This document shows positions 50,199 through 58,940 of a stretch of DNA of 64,000 nucleotides, piece by piece. Both the position numbers and the translations under genes were made by a program. The DNA lies in NCBI GenBank assembly GCA_964492065.1, contig CAZBHH010000013.1, positions 1 through 64,000 of the forward strand, given 5' to 3'. The stretch's first letter is position 1; each line of letters starts with the position of its first letter. The DNA comes from JADKAC01 sp964492065. Lineage in GTDB: Bacteria; Bacteroidota; Bacteroidia; Chitinophagales; BACL12. Under the pieces are notes generated by a model that was given only the letters and a program-made list of their open reading frames with translations, was not told the origin of the DNA and made no database searches.

Positions 50199-50467
50199 GA
50201 TTTTTCGGTTTGCAAATGATATTGTGTTAAAAATTCGCGGGAGGAATCGCTCAACCGGTTTTCGTCTATTTCCAACTGCGAGATAATTTCTATCAATGCA
50301 TTCATCTGGGATTCTATTTCGTAAAACCTGTTTATCACAATCACCTTTTTTGTCTCCAGCAGGCAATATCCCGAAGCGAAGTTCCCCTTTTCATAGCGCA
50401 CGATATACCCCGCTTCATGGAGCAGGCTTTCCAATCGTTTCAGGTTGTTTGACGTATATTTGAGCAT
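50195..50467 (-). CDS. Conserved small protein of unknown function
   Basis: A 90-aa protein, starting MLKYTSNNLKRLESLLHEAGYIVRY-like, with YEKGNFASGYCLLETKKVIVINRF and a second helical half (MNALIEIISQLEID). I do not recognise a named domain, though short proteins of this type are common beside MBL hydrolases in Bacteroidota. No signal or membrane segment. Its stop overlaps the presumed TTG start of the hydrolase gene, suggesting coupled translation and a shared role. Confidence 0.75.
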   Translation of the reverse strand: MLKYTSNNLKRLESLLHEAGYIVRYEKGNFASGYCLLETKKVIVINRFYEIESQMNALIEIISQLEIDENRLSDSSREFLTQYHLQTEKS

Positions 50468-50485
50468 AATTACCAGTTGTTAGTT

Positions 50486-50493
50486 CAAAAGTA
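50486..50493 (-). promoter_or_regulatory. Putative -7 box of the small protein-MBL unit
   Basis: The minus strand reads TACTTTTG (exact TAnnTTTG), 18 nt before the ATG. A TTTG lies about 17 nt further upstream, slightly short of the usual -33 spacing. Confidence 0.5.
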
Positions 50494-50535
50494 ATCTTAA
50501 CTAAAATAAGCAAACGAACAAATAATCAACATCGG

Positions 50536-51156
50536 ATGAAAGCGTATTTGTTTTTAGCTTGTCTGGCTTGTGTTTTTAGGGTGCATGGCCAGATACAGCA
50601 CGGCTCGAAAGACAAGGATTTCAGGCTATTTGATGCGGGGGCAGCCATTGGGTTTAACGCTTCCCAGGTGGATGGTGATAACCTGGCCGGGTTCCATAAA
50701 TTGGGTTGGAATGCCGGCGCCGTGGCTCATGTCAATTTCGATCCGCACTGGTCGGTGAGTTTTGAATTGCTCTATACACAAAAAGGCAGCCGCACCTACC
50801 CCGACCCCGACCTTATTAATACCTATAAACTGACTTTGCACTACGCAGAAGTCCCCGTTCTGCTGAATTACAATGATAAGAACCGGATTCTGTTTCATGC
50901 AGGTCTCGCCTATGGCCGCCTGTTTAAATTCAAAGAATTAATAAACGGGCTGGAAAATCAGAATAATGAAAATGCATTTCACAAAGATGAGTTGAGCTAC
51001 CTGTTTGGCATTACCGCCTTGGTGGGACAGGAAAAACATTTCGGTGTGAATCTGCGCTACCAGGGCAGCATTACATCCATTGGCAAGTCGGCCAACCCAA
51101 AGGTACCCGGTATGACGAGTCGTTTGATCTCATTGCGTGGGATGTATTATTTCTAA
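50536..51156 (+). CDS. PorT-family outer-membrane beta-barrel protein
   Basis: A 206-aa exported protein: signal peptide AYLFLACLACVFRVHGQ, then amphipathic strands. The segments GAAIGFNASQVDGDNLAGFH, SVSFELLYTQKGSR and LHYAEVPVLLNYNDKNRI are hallmarks of the small PorT/OMP_b-brl_2 barrel family of Bacteroidota. The C-terminal strand ends in Phe. Some relatives serve the type IX secretion system, which would fit the secreted proteases nearby, but most paralogues have no known role. Confidence 0.85.
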   Translation: MKAYLFLACLACVFRVHGQIQHGSKDKDFRLFDAGAAIGFNASQVDGDNLAGFHKLGWNAGAVAHVNFDPHWSVSFELLYTQKGSRTYPDPDLINTYKLTLHYAEVPVLLNYNDKNRILFHAGLAYGRLFKFKELINGLENQNNENAFHKDELSYLFGITALVGQEKHFGVNLRYQGSITSIGKSANPKVPGMTSRLISLRGMYYF

Positions 51157-51158
51157 GA

Positions 51159-52187
51159 TCAGTCGAATAAACCCCGCATCGCAGCCGGCGGCACCTTGCC
51201 GATATGTGTAAATGCCTTAGCGGTTGCTTCCCGCCCCCGCGGTGTGCGCTGGATATATCCCTCCTGGATTAAAAAGGGTTCGTACACTTCTTCGATGGTT
51301 CCCGCTTCTTCACCCACAGCCGTTGCCAGGGTGGTAACGCCCACCGGCCCGCCGCCGAATTTTTCGATGATGGCAGTCAATATGCGGTTGTCCATTTCAT
51401 CCAGGCCGTGTTCATCCACATTCAAAGCATTTAAACCGTATTTAGCTATTTCCATTGTAATAATGCCATCGCCCTTCACCTGGGCAAAATCCCTGAGCCG
51501 CCGCAATAAATTATTTGCTATCCGCGGCGTTCCCCTGCTGCGCCTCGCCACTTCAAAGGACCCCTCCGGGGTAATCTCGGTATGTAAGATGCGGGCTGCC
51601 CTTTCAATTATTTTTTGCAGCACCTCACTGTTGTAATATTCAATGCGGGAAGTGATGCCGAAACGGGAACGCAGGGGCGCACTCAACATACCCGACCGGG
51701 TAGTGGCGCCAACCAAGGTAAAGGGATTTAAGTTTATCTGTACGGATCTCGCATTCGGGCCTGATTCAATCAGGATATCAATTTTAAAATCCTCCATCGC
51801 CTGGTACAGGTACTCTTCAACTACAGTGCTCAGCCTGTGTATTTCGTCAATGAATAAGACATCTCTCTCATTCAACCCCGTGAGCAAGCCGGCGAGGTCT
51901 CCGGCTTTTTCCAGAACCGGGCCGGAAGTAATCTTCAGGTTAACCTGTAATTCGTTGGCGATAATATGGGAGAGCGTAGTCTTTCCCAGCCCGGGCGGGC
52001 CATGCAATAACACGTGGTCTAATGCATCGCCACGCTTGCGGGCGGCCTCAATAAATACCTTCAGATTATCAATGAGCTTTTCCTGCCCGTTAAATTCGTA
52101 AAATCCCTGCGGACGCAATACCTTTTCCACCTCCTTTTCAGAGGCGCTCATAAATGTACCGGTCGGATCTAAATTCGGATTATTCAC
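51159..52187 (-). CDS. ruvB: Holliday junction branch-migration helicase RuvB
   Basis: AAA+ ATPase that drives branch migration with RuvA, 342 aa. Walker A is GPPGLGKTT, Walker B is VLFIDEIHRL, the sensor region is VGATTRSGMLSAPLRSRFGI and the C-terminal winged helix has TIEEVYEPFLIQEGYIQRTP. The start codon is GTG (MNNPNLDPTG), the family-like N-terminus. It ends 2 nt from the convergent PorT gene stop. Confidence 0.97.
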   Translation of the reverse strand: MNNPNLDPTGTFMSASEKEVEKVLRPQGFYEFNGQEKLIDNLKVFIEAARKRGDALDHVLLHGPPGLGKTTLSHIIANELQVNLKITSGPVLEKAGDLAGLLTGLNERDVLFIDEIHRLSTVVEEYLYQAMEDFKIDILIESGPNARSVQINLNPFTLVGATTRSGMLSAPLRSRFGITSRIEYYNSEVLQKIIERAARILHTEITPEGSFEVARRSRGTPRIANNLLRRLRDFAQVKGDGIITMEIAKYGLNALNVDEHGLDEMDNRILTAIIEKFGGGPVGVTTLATAVGEEAGTIEEVYEPFLIQEGYIQRTPRGREATAKAFTHIGKVPPAAMRGLFD

Positions 52188-52254
52188 TCCGGTAAAATTA
52201 ATTAATTAACGAGAGGAAGTGTCCAATTCATTATATCCACCTTTCGGGATATCC

Positions 52255-52283
52255 ACACTTTGAGGAACAATTCCTCAAAGTGT
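52255..52283. promoter_or_regulatory. Perfect 13-bp inverted repeat upstream of the lipoprotein gene
   Basis: ACACTTTGAGGAA, 3-nt spacer CAA, then its exact reverse complement, in the 213-bp divergent gap between ruvB and the lipoprotein gene. There is no T tract on either side, so a terminator is unlikely. It could be an operator for a dimeric regulator or an RNA hairpin 118 nt before the lipoprotein start. Confidence 0.6.
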
Positions 52284-52400
52284 AACGCCCGGATGTGTAG
52301 AATTTTGCAAATAATATGCAATTAATGCCGTTTTAGGCACAAAATCACCTTTGGCAGGAAATTTTCTACTCACACCAATACATAAAAAAAAGAGTCTATT

Positions 52401-53288
52401 ATGAAAAAGTATTTGATCGTATTCGGAATTATACCGTTCTTGTTTGCATGTAATCAGAAAAAAGTGGATGAACTGGAATCGCAAGTGGCAACTCTCACTT
52501 CTGAAAATGCCGATTTCCAAAAGATGATGACCGAGAGAGATGCGCAGTTGAACGATTACTTTGCAACCATGAATGAAGTGGAATCCAACCTGGAGGAAAT
52601 TAAAAAACACGAAGGCATTATTTCAACCAACCTGAGCGGCGAGGGAGCAAACCAAAAGGAAAATATTCTCTCCAGTATCGAGACGTTGAATAACCTGATC
52701 CAGAAAAATAAAACACTGGTAAGCGACCTGGACAAGAAGTATAAAAATGCAAACTTTAAGATTAAGGAATTGGATAAAATGATTTCGGAATTGAATGAAC
52801 AAATCGCCAACAAGGAAAATGAACTGGTAGCGCTCAAAGCCGAGCTCGAGAAATCCAATTACCAGATCGCCAATCTCACCACCGAGTTGGGAACAGTGAA
52901 TGCTGCTAACGAAAGGTTGCAGGAAGAAAACCAGCAACAGAGCGAAGTCATCAGCAAGCAAACCGTTGATTTGAATACCGCATATTATATCACAGGTACG
53001 TATAAGGATTTAAAAGAGAAAAATGTACTGACAAAAGAAGGCGGATTCATCGGCATCGGCAAGACAGAGAACTTAACCAGTGACTTTGATGCAAGTGCTT
53101 TTACAAAAATTGATATTCGCAATTTCAAAGAATTGAAAATTGATAACAAGAGCGCCAAGATAGTAACTAATCACCCTTCATCTTCCTATGAGTTGATACA
53201 AGACGGCAAGACCATAGAATCTCTGCAGATCAATCAACCCGAGGAGTTCTGGAAATCATCAAAATATTTAGTAGTAATAGTTGACTGA
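52401..53288 (+). CDS. Coiled-coil lipoprotein
   Basis: A 295-aa protein with a lipoprotein signal (YLIVFGIIPFLFACNQKK; the Cys is residue 17 in the lipobox LFAC). It then has a long heptad-rich coiled coil (about 20-195, e.g. KVDELESQVATLTSENADFQ), and a C-terminal globular part of about 100 residues with LTKEGGFIGIGKTENLT and ending KYLVVIVD. Similar coiled-coil lipoproteins in Bacteroidota are annotated as adhesin-like, but nothing here proves binding. It is monocistronic with a strong terminator. Confidence 0.8.
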   Translation: MKKYLIVFGIIPFLFACNQKKVDELESQVATLTSENADFQKMMTERDAQLNDYFATMNEVESNLEEIKKHEGIISTNLSGEGANQKENILSSIETLNNLIQKNKTLVSDLDKKYKNANFKIKELDKMISELNEQIANKENELVALKAELEKSNYQIANLTTELGTVNAANERLQEENQQQSEVISKQTVDLNTAYYITGTYKDLKEKNVLTKEGGFIGIGKTENLTSDFDASAFTKIDIRNFKELKIDNKSAKIVTNHPSSSYELIQDGKTIESLQINQPEEFWKSSKYLVVIVD

Positions 53289-53307
53289 CAATCTGCAATT
53301 GTTTGGC

Positions 53308-53337
53308 AAAGGGCGCTGAGTAGGCGCCTTTTTTTTT
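53308..53337 (+). terminator. Rho-independent terminator of the lipoprotein gene
   Basis: The stem AAAGGGCGC/GCGCCTTT (one bulged G) with loop TGAGTAG is followed by nine T, 20 nt after the stop. Confidence 0.85.
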
Positions 53338-53376
53338 GTACTTATTCTTTGAGCCGGGAGTAGCACTCGGGCACAA

Positions 53377-54768
53377 TCACGGCAACAATCGTTTGCGGTT
53401 AAAATAAAGGTAAAGAGGTACTCCCAAAGCGATTAGAAATAATCCGGTAATGCTCTCTCTGGGCATAGTGATTAATGTATTTACCACCAGGCCGATGCAA
53501 AAAAGGAAATAAACAGCCGGAACATAGGGGTATCCGAACACTTTAACGGTAATCAGTTTTTTTCTTTTCATTAATAACAAACCCAGAGCGGCGCTGCCGT
53601 AAAAAATAAACCCGGCAAATATGAGCATATCGGTCAACTGGTCGAATGTTCCCGAAATAACGAGCACGATAGCCCAAATCATCTGCATCAGCAGCGCCCA
53701 GTGCGGTGTTTTGTATTTGGGGTGAATACTGCCTGCCGCCGGGAAGAATACGCCGGCATTTGCCATGCGGTAATAAATCCGGGGACTGGACATCAGGCTG
53801 GCATTGGTAGCGCCGAATGTACAGAGCATGATGAGTACGGAAATTAAAATATTGCCGCTGTTGCCCATTATTTTTTTTGCGACTTCCACACCGGCTATCT
53901 GGTTGCCCGCCGCATCGATTGCAGAAAATTCGTCCACCGACAATACCCGCAGGTAAGCGGCATTGACCAATGCGTAAAGCAACATGACACAGGCCGTCCC
54001 CACAATAATGGCTATTGGCACATTGCGCTTCGGCTTTATAATTTCCCCGCTGACATAGGTGACATTTGCCCAGCCGTCGTAAGCCCAGAAAGCGCCGAGC
54101 ATAGCCAGGAAAAACGGCGCCAGCATTTGGTTAAAACTCAATGGCGTATAGTCCGCCGACTGATGCGCTACGGGATTAGCGCCCGCATAACTCAATCCCA
54201 AAATTATAAGAATCACAATGCCGAGAATCTTTGCCCAGGAAAAAATATCATTGAGCAAACCGCCCTCCTTTACACCGCGGTAATTAATAAATGTGAGAAT
54301 TATTATGGTGATAATTGCCATTAGTTTTACCCCGCTGTTGGCAAAGGGGAAAATATATCCGCCGATACCGATTTCAGCCCATTGACTGGTAAATTCAGGC
54401 AAAGGAAACAGGTTGTTTACCGATTCGGCAAATACAAATGCGATGGAAGCAATGGAAGCGGTTTGAATAACGGCAAAGCACGCCCAGCCCAACAGGTAGC
54501 TAAAAAATTTCCCGTAGATAATGCGCAGGTATTCGTATTGTCCTCCGGCTTCTTCGGTGAGCGAGGCGAGCCCGGCATAAGTGAGCGCACCCATCACAGT
54601 CACCAGCCCGGCGGCAATCCAGGCGAGCAACACCAGCCCGGAATCGCCGAGCGCCGTACTCATCGGTGCAATTTTTTTAAATACTCCGGAGCCAATCATG
54701 GAACTCATCACCAGGAGAATCGCCGTGGAAAGTCCAAGTGTGCGCTTTAAGGTAGTTGGATTTTGCAT
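53377..54768 (-). CDS. APC superfamily amino acid permease
   Basis: A 463-aa inner-membrane transporter with about 12 spans. Span 1 has the family signature SSMIGSGVFKKIAPMS, and AGLASLTEEAGGQYEYLR marks the next loop. GAFWAYDGWANVTYVSGEIIKPKRNVP is typical of the LAT-like/SLC7 branch. It ends in a basic tail. Substrate unknown. It is a monocistronic gene, divergent from icd. Confidence 0.92.
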   Translation of the reverse strand: MQNPTTLKRTLGLSTAILLVMSSMIGSGVFKKIAPMSTALGDSGLVLLAWIAAGLVTVMGALTYAGLASLTEEAGGQYEYLRIIYGKFFSYLLGWACFAVIQTASIASIAFVFAESVNNLFPLPEFTSQWAEIGIGGYIFPFANSGVKLMAIITIIILTFINYRGVKEGGLLNDIFSWAKILGIVILIILGLSYAGANPVAHQSADYTPLSFNQMLAPFFLAMLGAFWAYDGWANVTYVSGEIIKPKRNVPIAIIVGTACVMLLYALVNAAYLRVLSVDEFSAIDAAGNQIAGVEVAKKIMGNSGNILISVLIMLCTFGATNASLMSSPRIYYRMANAGVFFPAAGSIHPKYKTPHWALLMQMIWAIVLVISGTFDQLTDMLIFAGFIFYGSAALGLLLMKRKKLITVKVFGYPYVPAVYFLFCIGLVVNTLITMPRESITGLFLIALGVPLYLYFNRKRLLP

Positions 54769-54844
54769 AGTCGATGTAACATTACAAAATATTCGCCTAT
54801 CCTAAAAAAGTAAACCCTGCACATACCACCGCCTATTAATTGCC

Positions 54845-54852
54845 TACCTTTG
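54845..54852 (+). promoter_or_regulatory. Putative -7 box of icd
   Basis: TACCTTTG matches TAnnTTTG exactly, 37 nt before the icd ATG. No clear -33 TTG at the expected spacing. Confidence 0.5.
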
Positions 54853-54889
54853 CAGTCGCAAATTTTAATAAGTAACAAACTACAATACT

Positions 54890-56191
54890 ATGCAAGGAGA
54901 AAAAATAACAATCAGCAAAGGTGTATTACATGTGCCGGACCACCCGGTAATTCCGTTTATTGAAGGCGACGGCACGGGGCCGGATATCTGGCGGGCATCG
55001 GTAAGGGTATTCGATGCGGCTGTTGAAAAAGCCTATGGCGGCAAGCGCAGAATAGAGTGGATGGAAGTACTCGCCGGCGAGAAGGCTTTTAACCAAACAG
55101 GCAATTGGTTGCCCGATGAAACTCTCGACGCTTTCCGCAATTACCTCGTCGGTATTAAAGGACCTTTAACGACACCGGTTGGCGGCGGTATCCGCTCATT
55201 GAATGTAGCACTGCGCCAGATACTCGACTTGTACGTGTGCCTGCGGCCGGTCAGATATTTTAACGGTGTCCCCTCGCCTGTCAAAACTCCGGAGAAAGTG
55301 GATATGGTAATCTTCCGCGAAAACACCGAAGATATTTACGCCGGTATCGACTGGCCCGGCAACAGCGAACTCACGGCTAAGTTTTTGGCATGGTTACAGG
55401 AACATTCTCCGAAAGACTTCGATAAAATCCGCTTTGGCACTCAAGAGAAATGCGAGGCGTGGCAACAGGCGCTGGAAGATACCGGCATGTCCAAACGGAA
55501 TGTTAACGTCAATGTCGGTGTCGGCATTAAACCGGTGAGCTATTACGGCAGTGAGCGCCTAATTCACTCGGCCATTGCATTTGCAATTAAAAACAAGCGC
55601 AGGAATGTCACCATCGTCCACAAGGGCAATATCATGAAATATACCGAAGGCGCCTTCCGCGATTGGGGCTATCAGGTAGCCAAAGAAATGTTTGGCGCAG
55701 TAGAACTCGACGGCGGCCCGTGGTGCATCATTCCCGAAGGTAAACCGGGAGCCGGTATCGTCATTAAAGACGCTATTGCCGACATCACTTTACAACAGGT
55801 GCTTACCCGCCCCGACGAATTTGATGTGATTGCCACCCTGAATTTAAATGGCGATTACTTAAGCGATGCACTGGCTGCACAAGTGGGTGGCATCGGCATT
55901 GCCCCGGGGGCGAATATCAACTACATCAGCGGACACGCCATCTTTGAGGCAACTCACGGTACGGCGCCGAAATATGCCGGCCAGGACAAGGTGAATCCCG
56001 GATCGGTTATCCTCAGCGGATGTATGATGCTCGAATACCTCGGATGGAAAGAAGCTTCCGACCTGATTATTCAAGGCATGGAACAGGCTATCGCCAATAA
56101 GCGTGTTACCTACGACTTCCACCGACTGATGGACGGCGCAACACTGCTGAAATGTTCCGGCTTCGGCGATGAGATAATCGCCAATATGTAA
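54890..56191 (+). CDS. icd: NADP-dependent isocitrate dehydrogenase
   Basis: TCA-cycle enzyme converting isocitrate to 2-oxoglutarate, cytoplasmic, 433 aa. It is the prokaryote-type homodimeric form: FIEGDGTGPDIW at the start, RSLNVALRQILDLYVCLRPV (isocitrate-binding Ser/Arg residues), FRENTEDIYAGI, and ATHGTAPKYAGQDKVNPGSV near the C-terminus. The phosphorylatable-Ser region is conserved. It forms its own unit with a promoter box and terminator. Confidence 0.97.
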   Translation: MQGEKITISKGVLHVPDHPVIPFIEGDGTGPDIWRASVRVFDAAVEKAYGGKRRIEWMEVLAGEKAFNQTGNWLPDETLDAFRNYLVGIKGPLTTPVGGGIRSLNVALRQILDLYVCLRPVRYFNGVPSPVKTPEKVDMVIFRENTEDIYAGIDWPGNSELTAKFLAWLQEHSPKDFDKIRFGTQEKCEAWQQALEDTGMSKRNVNVNVGVGIKPVSYYGSERLIHSAIAFAIKNKRRNVTIVHKGNIMKYTEGAFRDWGYQVAKEMFGAVELDGGPWCIIPEGKPGAGIVIKDAIADITLQQVLTRPDEFDVIATLNLNGDYLSDALAAQVGGIGIAPGANINYISGHAIFEATHGTAPKYAGQDKVNPGSVILSGCMMLEYLGWKEASDLIIQGMEQAIANKRVTYDFHRLMDGATLLKCSGFGDEIIANM

Positions 56192-56215
56192 TGACCGGCA
56201 TGTCCGGAAAATCTC

Positions 56216-56248
56216 AAAAGGCTGTCGCCGAACGACAGCCTTTTTTTT
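56216..56248 (+). terminator. Rho-independent terminator of icd
   Basis: Perfect 12-bp arms 56216-56227 and 56233-56244 (AGGCTGTCG/CGACAGCCT at the core), 5-nt loop, then eight T. With A on the other side it could also act for the convergent GT4 gene. Confidence 0.92.
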
Positions 56249-56322
56249 ACATATAGTGAAACTTTTCTTCAATCATGAAGTGTACGCACGGCGGGTTGAC
56301 AATAACTTCCATTGTCCCGGAA

Positions 56323-57450
56323 TTATGTCAAACGGCGGTATAGGTTTTCGATAACTTCCACCATTGTATTCCAGCCGAAGCGCTTTTTTTCTTCGAGCAT
56401 GTTCCGCGTAAACTGTTTTTGCCTGTCCTCGGTGAAGTAGCGCACCACGGCGTTCTCAATTGCATGTACATCGGGTGGTGTAACAAAGCCCACCACGCCG
56501 TCGGGCACCATTTCAGACAGCCCTCCTGTGTCGGTTACCACCATCGGCAATGCAAAATGATATGCTATTTGCGTAACGCCGCTTTGCGTAGCGTGCTTAT
56601 ACGGCTGCACGAGCAGGTCGGCTGCGCAAAAGAAATATTTTACCTCCTCATCGGCGATAAACCGGTCGAACCAGTGAATTTTATCCGCACAGCCTTCCGG
56701 GATCAGTTCGAGATAAGGCTGCTTATCGGTATAAAACTCGCCGGCAATTATCAGTTCCACATCGCCGGGAATACGGCCGGCACAAAATGCCTTCAGTAAA
56801 ATATCCAGTCCCTTATACCCGCGGATAAATCCAAAAAACAGGATATACCTTTTTTTGCTGTCCAGTTGCAGGTAACTGCACGCCTCATCCCCGGTAACGG
56901 AGTCGCCAAAGTTATCGAACAACGGATGCGGAGTTATTGCTCTCAACTTCGTGCGGTCAAACAGTTGCAGTTGCTGCATAACGGCATTGCTCATGACGAC
57001 AAACGCATCCATGCGGCGGATAAAATATTTCGTAAAACATGTATCGTAAAATTTCGGCTCGTGCGGGATAATATTATCTGCAATGCAGATCACCCGAGTC
57101 ACGCCGTTGTTTTTTGCAATGTTTGCAATAGTTGCAAAGCAAGGAGCCATAAAGGGCAGCCAGTATTTTATTATCAGTATATCGGGTCGTTGTTGTTGAA
57201 TGTATTTCCCTGTCTGCCACCAGTTAACGGGATTAACAGCATTCACCTTGCGGATGATTCTCAGGTTACCGGGAGGCGGCGAATCGCTGAATTGGGTTTT
57301 ACCGGGAAATAAAAAACCCGGGTACTGCATGGTGAAGGTAATGATGGAAGCATCGTAACCCGCTGCGATACATTCTTGCGTCAACCGCTCGTTGAAGGCT
57401 GCCAGCCCGCCGCGATAGGGATATGCCGTTCCAAGCAAAATACATTTCAT
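56323..57450 (-). CDS. Glycosyltransferase family 4
   Basis: A 375-aa GT-B sugar transferase. The start is CILLGTAYPYRGGLAAFNER, the donor site ILFFGFIRGYKGLDILLKAF begins the C-terminal half, and VTDTGGLSEMVPDGVVGFV is the conserved acidic motif. The ATG overlaps the stop of the upstream GT2 gene by 4 nt. It is the last gene of a five-gene operon with BatA, the dihydroorotase homologue, DUF4199 and GT2. The glycan is unknown. Confidence 0.88.
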   Translation of the reverse strand: MKCILLGTAYPYRGGLAAFNERLTQECIAAGYDASIITFTMQYPGFLFPGKTQFSDSPPPGNLRIIRKVNAVNPVNWWQTGKYIQQQRPDILIIKYWLPFMAPCFATIANIAKNNGVTRVICIADNIIPHEPKFYDTCFTKYFIRRMDAFVVMSNAVMQQLQLFDRTKLRAITPHPLFDNFGDSVTGDEACSYLQLDSKKRYILFFGFIRGYKGLDILLKAFCAGRIPGDVELIIAGEFYTDKQPYLELIPEGCADKIHWFDRFIADEEVKYFFCAADLLVQPYKHATQSGVTQIAYHFALPMVVTDTGGLSEMVPDGVVGFVTPPDVHAIENAVVRYFTEDRQKQFTRNMLEEKKRFGWNTMVEVIENLYRRLT

Positions 57451-58403
57451 CCATTCAGGGTTTCATCAACTTCGTAGGTATTGCGCAGTGGCGAATTGCG
57501 TGAAACTAATTCGCCCAAAAATCCGGCGACAAATAATTGCACACCGACAATGACGGCGACGAGAGCAATAAAAAACAAAGGTTGATCGGTAATCTGTCTG
57601 AAAGGCAAATGATGTTTGAGTTTGTACAGCTTTTCAATTATCAGCCAAACGGTCATCAACCCGCCCACTAAAAACGATAACACACCCAGGCTTCCGAAGA
57701 TATGCATGGGGCGTTTGCCAAACCTGGAGACAAACATAATACTCAACAGGTCGAGAAATCCCCGGGTAAACCGCTCCCAACCGAATTTGGTCGTACCGTA
57801 TTTTCTAGCCCGGTGCTGTACTACCTTCTCGCCTATTTTGGAATACCCCGCCGATTTGGCAATCATCGGAATATAGCGATGCATTTCGCCGTACACCTCG
57901 ATGTGTTTTACCACATCTCTTTTGTATGCTTTCAACCCGCAGTTGAAGTCGTGCAACTTAATACCGGTCATTAAGGAAGTAACGCCGTTAAAAAATTTAG
58001 AGGGAATTGTCTTTGCAACCGGGTCGTGGCGCACCTTTTTCCACCCGCTCACCAAATCGAACTTCTGCTCGGTAATCATGCGGTATAGTTCAGGAATTTC
58101 ATCGGGGCTGTCCTGCAGGTCGGCATCCATTGTGATTACAACTTCTCCCTGCACCATTTCAAATCCCGTTTGCAATGCCGCCGACTTGCCGTAATTGCGC
58201 CGGAATTTTTTTCCCTTAAACCTGTTATTTCGCCGGTGTAATCCCGTTATCACTTCCCATGAATTATCGGTGCTGCCATCGTCGATAAACCACACTTCCC
58301 ACTCGTGCAACCCGTGCTGCGCCATAACCCTTTCAATCCAGTCGGCGAGTTCGGGCAACGATTCCTCTTCATTGTATAAGGGTACAACCACGGAGACCTG
58401 CAT
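57447..58403 (-). CDS. Membrane-anchored glycosyltransferase family 2 (DPM1/GtrB-like)
   Basis: A 318-aa enzyme with a GT-A domain (VSVVVPLYNEEESLPEL, FIDDGSTDNSW, DADLQDSPDEIPELY) and two C-terminal membrane spans (about 235-258 and 272-297), like polyprenyl-phosphate sugar transferases. NRFKGKKFRRNYGKSAALQTGF is the expected acceptor-side helix. It lies 6 nt after DUF4199 and overlaps GT4. The pair likely acts on lipid-linked sugars. Confidence 0.9.
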   Translation of the reverse strand: MQVSVVVPLYNEEESLPELADWIERVMAQHGLHEWEVWFIDDGSTDNSWEVITGLHRRNNRFKGKKFRRNYGKSAALQTGFEMVQGEVVITMDADLQDSPDEIPELYRMITEQKFDLVSGWKKVRHDPVAKTIPSKFFNGVTSLMTGIKLHDFNCGLKAYKRDVVKHIEVYGEMHRYIPMIAKSAGYSKIGEKVVQHRARKYGTTKFGWERFTRGFLDLLSIMFVSRFGKRPMHIFGSLGVLSFLVGGLMTVWLIIEKLYKLKHHLPFRQITDQPLFFIALVAVIVGVQLFVAGFLGELVSRNSPLRNTYEVDETLNG

Positions 58404-58409
58404 GACGGC

Positions 58410-58937
58410 TCAATTGTTTCTTTGAGTGAACAATGAAGCAAGCAGCGATAGCAACAAGCCGAATAAGGGATAAAAAATAATCGTGGAAAGGAGAATTCCC
58501 ACCGGAGTAAACATAAAGCCGGTAATTTTCATCGCCATATCAATTTCCTCCTGGGTCTTACCCTGTTCCTGCATTGACGTTTCAGCCATTCTTCTGGCCT
58601 CATCCAGTGTATCCGGGGAAATAAAGGAGTAAAAAATAAAATTAAATAGGGCAAACATTACCGCAACCGCCAACGCCAGCAACATCCCGGTACCGAATGC
58701 TTTGGAAAATGACATAATCCCGCCAAGGGATTGCTCCCGCACCTGTATCTGGGTTAGAATAACTGTGCCGAATAATAAAACCATATACATTATTGACATC
58801 AGGTTATTTTTCTCCATCATCTTATCTTTAAACATATCCGTTACGATAAGTACGACGGCAAACACCAATGTAATTGCAATTGCATTGCGCCAGATGATTT
58901 TCGAACGGGGAATCTGAACGGTTTTAGAATCTTCCAT
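58410..58937 (-). CDS. DUF4199 membrane protein
   Basis: A 175-aa inner-membrane protein with four hydrophobic segments (about 18-36, 48-65, 83-105, 145-170) and a charged loop between spans 3 and 4 with EEIDMAMK. GGIMSFSKAFGTGMLLALAVA matches DUF4199, a Bacteroidota family of unknown function usually found beside a GT2 and a dihydroorotase homologue, exactly as here. No catalytic motif is visible. It may chaperone or regulate the neighbouring GT2; that is inference. Confidence 0.87.
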   Translation of the reverse strand: MEDSKTVQIPRSKIIWRNAIAITLVFAVVLIVTDMFKDKMMEKNNLMSIMYMVLLFGTVILTQIQVREQSLGGIMSFSKAFGTGMLLALAVAVMFALFNFIFYSFISPDTLDEARRMAETSMQEQGKTQEEIDMAMKITGFMFTPVGILLSTIIFYPLFGLLLSLLASLFTQRNN

Positions 58938-58940
58938 AAT

